A DNA stretch of 64,000 nt from CAG-791 sp045117315 (GTDB lineage Bacteria; Bacillota; Clostridia; Lachnospirales; Lachnospiraceae). Position 1 is the stretch's first letter; every line of letters starts with the position of its first letter. A model generated the notes under the pieces. That model was given only the letters and a program-made list of their open reading frames with translations. It did not search any database and was not told the DNA's origin. Positions 36,186 through 44,543 of the stretch are shown here, in pieces. Location of the stretch: contig JBGUNJ010000204.1 of NCBI GenBank assembly GCA_045117315.1, positions 21,220-85,219 of the forward strand, in the 5' to 3' direction. The translations under genes and the position numbers were made by a program.

Positions 36186-37106
36186 ATGAGGCATAAAGAA
36201 TACACTATCCAGACATATACAGATATCAGCAAGATTCCCTATGGTCACGCAAGCTCGGAGATTACTCCCGGCTGCATTGTCCTGGAGGGCGGCGCTTTCC
36301 GAGGGCTCTACAACCAGGGCGTGCTGGATGCGCTGATGAAGAACGACATCAATTTTGCCTGTACTATAGGCACGAGTGCCGGCGCGCTGGCCGGTTTTAA
36401 CTATACGGCAGGCCTGATCGGAAGGTCCGCGAGAGTCAACCTGACCTACCGCCACTACACGGATTACGTTGGCTGGGGCGCTCTTGCCCACGCCCACAGT
36501 CCGGTCCGGCTGGACTTCCTTTTCAATGAATACAATGAGATAGAACCCTTTGATGAAGAGGCCTTCTTTTCTCCTAAACGGCGCTTTGTGGCCGTCGCCA
36601 CAGACTGCCTCACAGGAAAGCCGGCATATTTTGAGAAAGGCGAGTGCCGGGATATTTTCAGCGCAATCAAGGCTTCCGCATCCATGCCCTTTATCTCACC
36701 CATGGTGGACGTGGACGGAAGGCCCTGCCTGGATGGCGGGTGCAGCTGCAAGATTCCCTACCGGTGGGCACTGGACCAGGGATTTAACAAGATCATAGTG
36801 GTCCGTACCAAAGATCCGACCTTCCGCAGAAAGGTTTCGAAGAGAAGACACCGGCTCCATGCTTATAGCAAATACCCGGCTTTTGCCAAAAGCCTTGCAA
36901 ACAGCAACCGCAATTACAATCACCAGTGTGACGAGATTGAGAAGCTGGAAAAGAAAGGGCGGCTCTTTGTGATCGCACCCTCCCAAAAAGTCACTGTCAG
37001 CCGCCTGGAGGGGAACATGGATAAACTCGGCAGCCTTTACTGGCTGGGTTATAACGACATGTTAAACCAGCTGGATTCCCTGCGGAATTACCTTGAGAAG
37101 AACTGA
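36186..37106 (+). CDS. Patatin-like phospholipase (RssA/YlbK type)
   Basis: This 306-residue protein has the patatin Ser-Asp dyad: GTSAG near residue 62 (nucleophile Ser) with the oxyanion turn GGAFRGLYNQGV near 34-45, and catalytic Asp in DGGCSCKIPY near 180. The C-terminal part (about 240-306) resembles the small domain found in this RssA-like subfamily (SRLEGNMDKLGSLYWLGYNDM). It should hydrolyse acyl chains of lipids at the membrane. No nucleotide cyclase is nearby, so a CBASS effector role is not supported. It probably has a housekeeping lipid role. Confidence 0.85.
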   Translation: MRHKEYTIQTYTDISKIPYGHASSEITPGCIVLEGGAFRGLYNQGVLDALMKNDINFACTIGTSAGALAGFNYTAGLIGRSARVNLTYRHYTDYVGWGALAHAHSPVRLDFLFNEYNEIEPFDEEAFFSPKRRFVAVATDCLTGKPAYFEKGECRDIFSAIKASASMPFISPMVDVDGRPCLDGGCSCKIPYRWALDQGFNKIIVVRTKDPTFRRKVSKRRHRLHAYSKYPAFAKSLANSNRNYNHQCDEIEKLEKKGRLFVIAPSQKVTVSRLEGNMDKLGSLYWLGYNDMLNQLDSLRNYLEKN

Positions 37107-37210
37107 TTGATAAAGAGCATAGGATATCATCTGTGTGAGAACTGACATTTCAGAGGCTGATGTTTTCAGCGGAAATCCTGAATTGCATCGAAAAAGAGAT
37201 GGAGGCGATG

Positions 37211-38566
37211 ATGAGACTCATAAATTTGACCTGCCCGAACTGCGGGGCACGGCTTCAGATAGATCCTGACAGAAAACAGGTTTACTGCGAACACTGTGGA
37301 ACAAAACTATTGGTAGATGATAACGTTCATCATATTCAATATGATAATGCTGAGGAAGCCGGCTATAAGTTTGAAAAAGGCAGACAAAGAGCAATGGCGG
37401 AAAGCAGAATGCCAGGCAGTCAGGCCATGCCATATCAGCAGCCTCAGCAGTTCCGATATGCGCAGCAAAACCCGCCTAAGAAGAGAAGGACATGGCTTTG
37501 GGTACTGGGATGGATCTTCATCTTTCCTATCCCTTTGACTATCCTGATGCTTCGCAAAAAAGACATGAAACCTGCCATCAAATACGGCATTATTGCTGCG
37601 GCATGGATAATATATCTGGCAATCGGAGCATCCGGCAACAGTAAAGACACCAATACTGCTAAAAAGGAAGAGACTCCTGTAGTCGAGGAAACTGAGAAGG
37701 ACGTAACTCCTGAAATAGAGGAAAATGAAAAGGAGACGGCTCCTGAAGTCGAGGAAAATGAAAAAGAAGCGGCTCCTGAAGTCGAGGAAATTAAATCGGA
37801 TAACAATGACACAGATGCTGATAAACAAGCTGTGGAAGACAATACAGATGATGAGTTATTAACTGATGATAATGCAGATAACGATGGTGGAGCATCTGCG
37901 TCTATGGGATTGAAGCCTATCGAAATAGTGGATTCCGGCTATACAATTACCGGTGATAGTGGTGATTACTATATTCGTTATGGAATCATCCTTTATAATC
38001 CAAATCCGGATTATTATCATGAGTTTCCTTCGTTCCGCATTATTGCTGAGGACGAATCTGGAAATGTATTGGATACAGAAGAGGAGGTTATGCAGTATTT
38101 GAACGGCAACAGAGTCAGTGGCTATGCTGGCTCGGCATGTGATCTGAAGGAAAAGCCTGCGAACGTTACATTTGAAATAATTGACGACCCTGATTTTTGG
38201 GTTAAGGGGACTTCCGGAGATCTTGGACTTAATGCTGCGAGTCTGACCAAAACAATTGATGGTGGAAGTGGGACAATTGCGGGTAAAATCAATAATCCTA
38301 CAGAAAATACTTATGATTCTGTTTCTGTTACAGTAATATTCAGAGACTCAGACGGTAATATTCTCGGAGGCGATACAACTTATATTGACAATGTCAAGGC
38401 AAAGGGATCCACAGCATTTTCCATGGATTTGTTATCGAAGAAATATATGTCTGATCAGTATGAACTTTATTTTCATAACCATGGAAATAATACGTATGAT
38501 ACTGTTATAGAAGGAACAGATGTTACTTTCGTTAATACTGATGGGTTCCATGGAAAGAATCAATAG
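37211..38566 (+). CDS. Zinc-ribbon membrane protein with acidic repeat stalk
   Basis: The 451-residue protein starts with a zinc ribbon (CPNC, then CEHCGTK near residue 35), a flexible linker and a KKRRTWLWVLGWIF-type segment; two hydrophobic segments lie at about 95-115 and 125-145. An acidic stalk contains three 12-residue repeats (EENEKETAPEVE). The rest is an external beta-rich domain with two related parts (SGDYYIRYGIILYNPNP and GTIAGKINNPTENTYD), like the FxLYD group. ATG 37211 is chosen since GGAGG lies 5 bases upstream; 37208 and 37160 are alternatives. It heads the plus-strand block that ends with the kinases. Confidence 0.72.
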   Translation: MRLINLTCPNCGARLQIDPDRKQVYCEHCGTKLLVDDNVHHIQYDNAEEAGYKFEKGRQRAMAESRMPGSQAMPYQQPQQFRYAQQNPPKKRRTWLWVLGWIFIFPIPLTILMLRKKDMKPAIKYGIIAAAWIIYLAIGASGNSKDTNTAKKEETPVVEETEKDVTPEIEENEKETAPEVEENEKEAAPEVEEIKSDNNDTDADKQAVEDNTDDELLTDDNADNDGGASASMGLKPIEIVDSGYTITGDSGDYYIRYGIILYNPNPDYYHEFPSFRIIAEDESGNVLDTEEEVMQYLNGNRVSGYAGSACDLKEKPANVTFEIIDDPDFWVKGTSGDLGLNAASLTKTIDGGSGTIAGKINNPTENTYDSVSVTVIFRDSDGNILGGDTTYIDNVKAKGSTAFSMDLLSKKYMSDQYELYFHNHGNNTYDTVIEGTDVTFVNTDGFHGKNQ

Positions 38567-38951
38567 TATATCAGGGACGATTGGATTTTAGGGCGAAAGT
38601 GTATCCAGGATTCCTTTTGTAAGGCTGGCCCTGTAATGCTCGCAGCAGATGAATCTGGATTAACAACAGACACATGTTATAAAAGGGAAGAAAAAAGCCC
38701 TCGCAGTATTAATACCTGGAAACTATTTATACAGTCATACCGCGCGGAAATCCGTTATAATAGAATCAGATACTGTCGACGCCCCGGCAAGAATGTTTAT
38801 GCAAGAGTGTTTATAAAGCCGGACATTGGAGTTGGAGTTAATAAGCTAGCAGGTACTTTGACACTTGTCAGAGCTGGCTGAACAGATATACACAGACCAA
38901 CGACCTGCCAGCCGTTCCCGGTGAGACCATTAACGGCACAAAGCCTGAAAT
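38567..38951. other. Spacer without a recognisable gene
   Basis: This 385-base stretch has an 81-codon frame (38636-38881), with odd composition and no ribosome site or homology that I recognise. A TATAAT lies at 38756-38761 without a good -35 box; it could serve the next gene. No repeats or strong hairpins were seen. Confidence 0.4.
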
Positions 38952-38966
38952 ATGGAGGATAGGGGT

Positions 38967-39911
38967 ATGATCATGAAAGCGCTCAGCTGTCCGTATTGCG
39001 GAGGCGACCTGAAAGAGTTTGATAAGAACAAAGTACACACATGCCCATATTGCGGGAAATCGATTCGTTTCGACAATGAACGCAGCTTCACCTACGAAAA
39101 GATTTATACGAAAGAGGATAAGGCCAGGATTCGGGAAGCAGAAGCAGCAGAATCTATCAGAAGCCAGGAGATTGCTTTTGAAAAAGAAAAGTATTTTGAT
39201 AAAGAAAAGCGCAAAGAGAAGAAGGGTAGATTCATAGTTGTCGCTTCACTTATCGCGTTGGTTTTGCTTGGTTTAATTGGCAAACTTGCTATTAGGGAAA
39301 TTAATGCCCGGAAGAAAGAGGAAATGGTCTATGATCAGTTAGTTGTGGATCAAAACTCACCTGAAGATACGATCATAGAGGAGAGAACAAAGAAAGTATC
39401 CAAGAGGACTCTTCAGGGTACAGTTTCTTCTGCCAGTGAAATCGTGACATACAAATATTACTATACAAATCTTGGTGAGACAGAAAAGGATAAGAAGATT
39501 TTCAAGTCAGTTTCAGTTCCCTTCACAAAAGAAAAAACTCTTTTCACATATGATGGCGTAATCAGTGCAGGATATAACCTTAAGTCAGTAGAGATTGATG
39601 TTGACGATGAGAAACAGGTTATTACCGTGACTCTTCCTGAGCCCAGAATTCTGTCCCATGAAGTAGATATGGACAGTTTTAGAATATATGACATCAAAAA
39701 GTCGATATTTACATCTATGGAAATGGAGGAATACACAGAGTATATTAATGCGCTGAAAAAATCACAGGAAGAAACACTCAATAATAAAGAAGAATTCTGG
39801 GAGCAGGTGAGAACCGGGGCCGAGCTGTCCGTGAAAGAGCTCCTGATTGCGACCGGCGCTACCGGAGACTACACCATCACCTTTGACCACAAGAGCACGT
39901 TTGGATTCTGA
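38967..39911 (+). CDS. Zinc-ribbon membrane protein with DUF4230-like external domain
   Basis: The 314-residue protein begins with a zinc ribbon (CPYCGG and CPYCGKS), followed by a charged helix rich in K and E, one membrane segment near residues 87-106, and an external domain of about 200 residues. That domain resembles DUF4230 (VITVTLPEPRILSHEVDMDS, then YDIKKSIFT and a helix ending near ATGAT). ATG 38967 follows GGAGG by eight bases and is preferred over 38952. It is the second zinc-ribbon protein of the block; the shared design suggests that it senses something outside and signals in, but this is inference. Confidence 0.72.
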   Translation: MIMKALSCPYCGGDLKEFDKNKVHTCPYCGKSIRFDNERSFTYEKIYTKEDKARIREAEAAESIRSQEIAFEKEKYFDKEKRKEKKGRFIVVASLIALVLLGLIGKLAIREINARKKEEMVYDQLVVDQNSPEDTIIEERTKKVSKRTLQGTVSSASEIVTYKYYYTNLGETEKDKKIFKSVSVPFTKEKTLFTYDGVISAGYNLKSVEIDVDDEKQVITVTLPEPRILSHEVDMDSFRIYDIKKSIFTSMEMEEYTEYINALKKSQEETLNNKEEFWEQVRTGAELSVKELLIATGATGDYTITFDHKSTFGF

Positions 39912-40069
39912 CAGAGGACATTCCGGGTATCCAACAGTGTCGTAAATACAGAAACTTTGAAATGGCGGCCTGGTACAGAGGATGAACGCTAGACTATGTC
40001 GGTGAGCACCGCAAACAGAAAACAAGAAGAAAAAACGATCTGTTTAGCTGGGAGGAAACTGAACGAGAT

Positions 40070-41254
40070 ATGTTTGGGCTGGAAAACAAAGAGAAGCAGA
40101 AGAGAATAGCGAGGCAGGAATTGATCCGCCGCAATGCAGTCTGCCTGTTCGAGGACGGAATCTCCCAGGAAGATTTTGAGGCAATCGCTTTAGGAGAGTG
40201 CCAGCGTACTGAAAATGTTTTGGACGCGCAAGTTGATGGTCCTGTAATACAAGGTATAATGTCTGGTCAGCACAGTTTTGCTGAATGGGAATTCAAGATC
40301 GATTTCAATGATTATGGACATATTACAGGAAAATACTGGCTGTGGTCTGAGAATGACGATACAGAGATTCCTGAAATGGTTGCTGAGAATATATGTCAAG
40401 CCCTGAGATATTATCAACCTGCGCCATACTATGAACAGTCTGAAACTTACGAGAGCGACGAACCTGAGCATGAGAACTCAGCGGTTCACCACATATCTTT
40501 CTGTCCCTATTGTGGCAGCAAGCAGTATGAAGCGAATCCCAATTTCTGCCTGGTATGCGGAAAGAGACTTTCTTCAACAGACAATTCCTCTGCGCAGCAA
40601 AATGAAAACGCGGACTATAATAATAGATTCTCATACGGTACAGGACCCGCAGCTGGGGCCGCATTCGCACATGGTACAGGACCCGCAGCCGGACCCGGAT
40701 TCTCACATGGGACAGGACCCGCAGCCGGGTCTGAATCTTTATATGGGACAGGTCCTGCATCCCCAACAAGATTCCCGGCCGGAACGAATACTGCTGAAAA
40801 TGTTTCGGTGACGAATACTTCCAATACCCGAATGCTTCCCGTAACAGCTGTGGAAGTCAAATGTGAATATTGCGGTGCGCCCACTGTTGTCAGAACTTTC
40901 CGCAGGTTTGTGCGCTGCCCCTATTGCACGAGCAAACTTGCCTTTCCGGGATTTACCTACAAGAATATCGACCGCAGATCCGACAAATATTCCTCTGTAA
41001 AATACTGGATGAGCTGCCCCTCCTGTCGTGGGGACAATATGTGCCTGTGGCCGTCGTCCGACCGCTGGATCTGCCAGGACTGCGGATATTTTCTGACTGA
41101 ACAGCAAAGGCTCAGAACTGTTTTCTGGTTCTGCGATGGCTGCGAAACATATATGAACGTGCAGACCGGATTTAAACAGAACAGAAGCGATACCTGGAGA
41201 TGTACCGAGTGTGGCTTTGAGAATGATGTGAGTCTCAATAATATTGACGAATAG
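40070..41254 (+). CDS. Multi-zinc-ribbon protein with GTGPAAG repeats
   Basis: The 394-residue soluble protein has no membrane segment. Residues 1-130 are unassigned. A zinc ribbon (CPYCGSK, CLVCGKR) lies near 145-165, followed by four tandem GTGPAAG-type repeats (DNA 40640-40760). Then come at least three more CxxC ribbons: CEYCGAP with CPYCTSK, CPSCRGD with CQDCGYF, and CDGCETY with CTECGFE. This is a string of rubredoxin-like knuckles fit for protein or nucleic-acid binding. The stop at 41254 is followed by the GTPase gene, so the two are probably co-transcribed. Function unknown; a scaffold is plausible. Confidence 0.7.
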   Translation: MFGLENKEKQKRIARQELIRRNAVCLFEDGISQEDFEAIALGECQRTENVLDAQVDGPVIQGIMSGQHSFAEWEFKIDFNDYGHITGKYWLWSENDDTEIPEMVAENICQALRYYQPAPYYEQSETYESDEPEHENSAVHHISFCPYCGSKQYEANPNFCLVCGKRLSSTDNSSAQQNENADYNNRFSYGTGPAAGAAFAHGTGPAAGPGFSHGTGPAAGSESLYGTGPASPTRFPAGTNTAENVSVTNTSNTRMLPVTAVEVKCEYCGAPTVVRTFRRFVRCPYCTSKLAFPGFTYKNIDRRSDKYSSVKYWMSCPSCRGDNMCLWPSSDRWICQDCGYFLTEQQRLRTVFWFCDGCETYMNVQTGFKQNRSDTWRCTECGFENDVSLNNIDE

Positions 41255-41308
41255 ATGCGCTTTATGAAAAGTCGACTAACAAGAGATATAAACGTGGAGG
41301 ATGATTTC

Positions 41309-42673
41309 ATGAAAGCAGACAAGACGAAAATTGAAACCAGACTGGAAAACATGAAGAACTTCTATATTAAAACCGGAGAACTTCTTGACAACCTTCCGGA
41401 GGCTATTCCTGATAAAACAAGAGAACTATTAAAGAGTACGATTCTTGGCGACAACGATCTCAAAAAATTAATGGACGGTATTGATTCACACAGGCCGCCT
41501 AGAATCTTTCTTATTGGAAGGACAGGAGTTGGAAAAAGCAGTCTTATCAATGCACTATGTGGAGCGTACGTTGCAAAGGTTAGTGATACAAAAAGCTGTA
41601 CAGAAGGAGCACAGGTATATCAATGTCAACATGAGGGCAGGGTACTGATGGAGATACTCGACACTAGAGGAATCGCGGAATCAGAATCGCTTAACAGCAG
41701 TCTGTCTGCAGAACAGATGCTGATCAATCAAATCAATGAATTTTCGCCTGATGTCGCTATCATGATGCTCAACTGCACACACAGGGACGATATCGTGTCA
41801 GATGTTGAGTTTATGAAGAAGGTGGCGAAGGACTACGCAGCAACAAATGATTTGAGACTGCCTATAGTTGTTGTAGTAAATAAGTGCGATGAGATGGCTC
41901 CCGCACGTTTTAAGACACCAGATGAATATCCAAAGAAAAAACTGGAGAAGATTAACGAAGTTGTACAGTATTACAAAGGGATAATAATGAAAAACGGGTT
42001 GAAAATTGATGATATTATCCCTGTAGCATCTCTGATTGACTGGATGACCCCGGATGGCATGGAAATCCCCGTTGAAGAGATAGATAATCTTCCAAAACGC
42101 GATGTAGAAAATCTGCAGATTGCATTTGACGGCCGTTACAGAATCGAGGAACTCCTTGATATATTAGAAGAGGCCATCCAGGACTTTGAAGCTCAGATGG
42201 GGTTGAGGATGGCCGCAAGATTGAATGATGTAGTAACAAGAATCGCTAATCACCTTACGCATGTTTTTTCGGGACTATCTATGACAGTTGCAGCAACTCC
42301 CATTCCAACATCAGATATTTATATTCTTCTTATTCTCCAGAGTTTGCTTGTTGCATTGATCGCGTCTCTTAGTGGAAGAGAATTATCTCTGGATGCAGCA
42401 AAAGAGTTTGTTCTTAGTGTAGGGGGCGTTGGAGCTTTGGGGTATGGATTGAGGCTTACCGCACAGCAGGGAGCTAAGTTCGTTAATGCTATTTGGCCTG
42501 GTGCAGGTTCGGCACTAAGTGCAGGTATTGCCGGTTTAGGAACGAATGGAATCGGGAAAGCTGCCATTGCATATTACATCGATGGACGAAGCATAGAAGA
42601 AGCCAAAGAAAAACTTGAAGAGGCAAGAGCAAAGAAAAAAAGTGGGAAAAAACCTTTTTTCTTAAGTAACTGA
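41309..42673 (+). CDS. P-loop GTPase of the Era/dynamin-like type with DUF697-like membrane C-terminus
   Basis: The 454-residue protein has a full G domain: G1 GRTGVGKSS near residue 70, a G2-region threonine, G3 DTRG near 116 and G4 NKCDE near 192. The C-terminal 150 residues hold two or three hydrophobic segments (SDIYILLILQSLLVALIASL and a GGVGALGYGLRL region) and a pattern like DUF697/YcjF, ending in a basic tail. It should bind GTP at the membrane. ATG 41309 follows GTGGAGG; the frame also opens at 41255 directly after the previous stop. It lies between the zinc-ribbon scaffold gene and the HerA-like ATPase gene. Confidence 0.82.
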   Translation: MKADKTKIETRLENMKNFYIKTGELLDNLPEAIPDKTRELLKSTILGDNDLKKLMDGIDSHRPPRIFLIGRTGVGKSSLINALCGAYVAKVSDTKSCTEGAQVYQCQHEGRVLMEILDTRGIAESESLNSSLSAEQMLINQINEFSPDVAIMMLNCTHRDDIVSDVEFMKKVAKDYAATNDLRLPIVVVVNKCDEMAPARFKTPDEYPKKKLEKINEVVQYYKGIIMKNGLKIDDIIPVASLIDWMTPDGMEIPVEEIDNLPKRDVENLQIAFDGRYRIEELLDILEEAIQDFEAQMGLRMAARLNDVVTRIANHLTHVFSGLSMTVAATPIPTSDIYILLILQSLLVALIASLSGRELSLDAAKEFVLSVGGVGALGYGLRLTAQQGAKFVNAIWPGAGSALSAGIAGLGTNGIGKAAIAYYIDGRSIEEAKEKLEEARAKKKSGKKPFFLSN

Positions 42674-42793
42674 GCTGCTCTGTCAAAATTGATACAAATG
42701 AAACGGCTAATGTCAGTCACCAAAGACGATTACGAAAATACAGACACAATACCAGTGCAGTCAGATAACAAATTTTAATCGAGGTATTTGATA

Positions 42794-44449
42794 ATGCTCT
42801 CTCCAGAATTAAAGTTGCCCACCGTAGAATTGAAGTATAATTCATTTACGAATAGAACAAAAATCCGTTTCAACGGACATGATCCCCGGATTAACAGTCT
42901 TGTTGAAAAATATCAGGATAAAATGCTTCAAACCTGGATCAACAAGATTCCTAAAATATTCCATGATGAGATGAATGGATATAATTTTGAACTGGTGTTT
43001 CACGGGACAAAACGAGATTTTTCAGAGCTTGAAAAAGTATTTGATGCTGTAAAAGAGGCTGATCCAAAAGTTAATGTCAAACTTTCCCATAAAGTCAAAT
43101 TAGAGGAACGTGAGGAAAAGCTGAAGAAACTGGATGAACTTCTCAATTGGCTGAAAGAAAATGAAAACAATCATTTTAACTTGAATGCTTTTTTAACAGA
43201 CAACCGAAAGCTTTTCGATGAGCCATATTCTTTCTTGATAATAGGTGGAAGGGGATTTAATACATCAAAGTTGGAGGCAAAAGATATTTCCGTCGAGGAA
43301 GTTGAGGATGTGAAAAAACTGGACGACACAGTCCTGAAGGACACGCCTTTACTGATTTGTGTAGACAGGAAATCGCTCCCGGATCTGCAGGGAATCATTC
43401 AATACTTTAAGGCGCGGAAAAGTGATGTACGTGAGGAGCAGATTTTTTTCTACATTCATCCGTCAATGGATGCGGGCAATGTTATGCGTATTATCCAGGA
43501 TCTGGGTATTCAAAAACCTAATATTGTGGAGGGTGCTGACGATGAGAAAATCATGCGTTATTTCGAGATTTTTCCATTTACTCAATATATTGTCAATGTG
43601 ACCATGCTTCTTGATGAACAGATTGCTTTTATTGAATCTGTGCTCGATACAGAGGATGAAAAAACCACTCAAAGCAACGCTCTTGTTCATGCACATTTAA
43701 AGGAAATAGATGAAACGATTTCCCGCCTGAAAATAACTGGGGATTTTCTTGAAAAGCGGGAAGAAATGGAAATACCGGGACGATGGAAAGATATTAAAAG
43801 AGATTTCATCGATTTAATTCTGGATTGGAAAAAGAATAAGACGCGGATCACTAATGAAAATCAGGCATATAGGCAGGCCGAAGAATTTAATGTGGAAATA
43901 GGTCGCCTGTATGACAGGTATACACATAATATATTGAAAGACCTGGATTTAGAGAAAGAGGCTCAAAAACGCATGCTGTCTACCCTGTATGCCTGTGCAA
44001 AGACGGATACAGATTATTCACCGGAGCTGCCTCAGATTCCGGTGATAGGAGCAGAGAAGGTACCCAATCTCATTTTGTATTTTATGGACATGAAAGAAGA
44101 GGTAACTGTTAATCCCATGGATGATTTTATGGGATTTTTCCTCAAAGGAGGTATGCAGCAGCCGATTATCGAGACAGGGTATTATTACAAGAACTGGCGT
44201 GAATATGCGGTTAAAGCTGTTGAACCTCTGGCGGATCGCCTGATTGAGCGCTGCTACGCTGCTCTTCGTGCCTTCGATGCGGAGGCCACTGAGATTTATA
44301 TAAATCATGTCCAGGAACTTATTGATTTCTATACAGAGGAGCACAAAAAGGCCTCGGAAAATCTGTCCGCAGAAGAAAAGAAAGTGCAGCAAGATAAGGC
44401 CTGGCTCCAGGAATTGACAGACCGGGTGAAGGACATACAGACTGGCTGA
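42794..44449 (+). CDS. Unrecognised 551-residue alpha-helical protein
   Basis: I do not recognise this protein. Residues 1-95 are mixed alpha/beta, then a charged helix (EEREEKLKKLDELLNWLKE). Residues 140-270 look like a Rossmann-type or receiver-like alpha/beta fold (FLIIGGRGFNTS, TPLLICVDRKS, QIFFYIHPSMD). The C-terminal half is long helices, with the last 40 residues a likely coiled coil. No catalytic motif, signal peptide or membrane segment is evident. ATG 42794 is chosen over TTG 42788 for spacing to CGAGG. It is flanked by the GTPase and the HerA-like ATPase, all on one strand with short spacers, so it is probably a partner of these. Confidence 0.65.
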   Translation: MLSPELKLPTVELKYNSFTNRTKIRFNGHDPRINSLVEKYQDKMLQTWINKIPKIFHDEMNGYNFELVFHGTKRDFSELEKVFDAVKEADPKVNVKLSHKVKLEEREEKLKKLDELLNWLKENENNHFNLNAFLTDNRKLFDEPYSFLIIGGRGFNTSKLEAKDISVEEVEDVKKLDDTVLKDTPLLICVDRKSLPDLQGIIQYFKARKSDVREEQIFFYIHPSMDAGNVMRIIQDLGIQKPNIVEGADDEKIMRYFEIFPFTQYIVNVTMLLDEQIAFIESVLDTEDEKTTQSNALVHAHLKEIDETISRLKITGDFLEKREEMEIPGRWKDIKRDFIDLILDWKKNKTRITNENQAYRQAEEFNVEIGRLYDRYTHNILKDLDLEKEAQKRMLSTLYACAKTDTDYSPELPQIPVIGAEKVPNLILYFMDMKEEVTVNPMDDFMGFFLKGGMQQPIIETGYYYKNWREYAVKAVEPLADRLIERCYAALRAFDAEATEIYINHVQELIDFYTEEHKKASENLSAEEKKVQQDKAWLQELTDRVKDIQTG

Positions 44450-44543
44450 ATTCTGGATTGGTTCATGCAACAGAATAGATTGAGTGATTTCACAGTTAAT
44501 GAATGGCTGTTCTATCTAATAGATTGATTGAGGCTCTACAAAG

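Noticed and set aside
36186..37106. Patatin as a CBASS effector
   Set aside because: No CD-NTase or accessory gene is near, and the protein looks like the common RssA/YlbK type with its usual C-terminal part.
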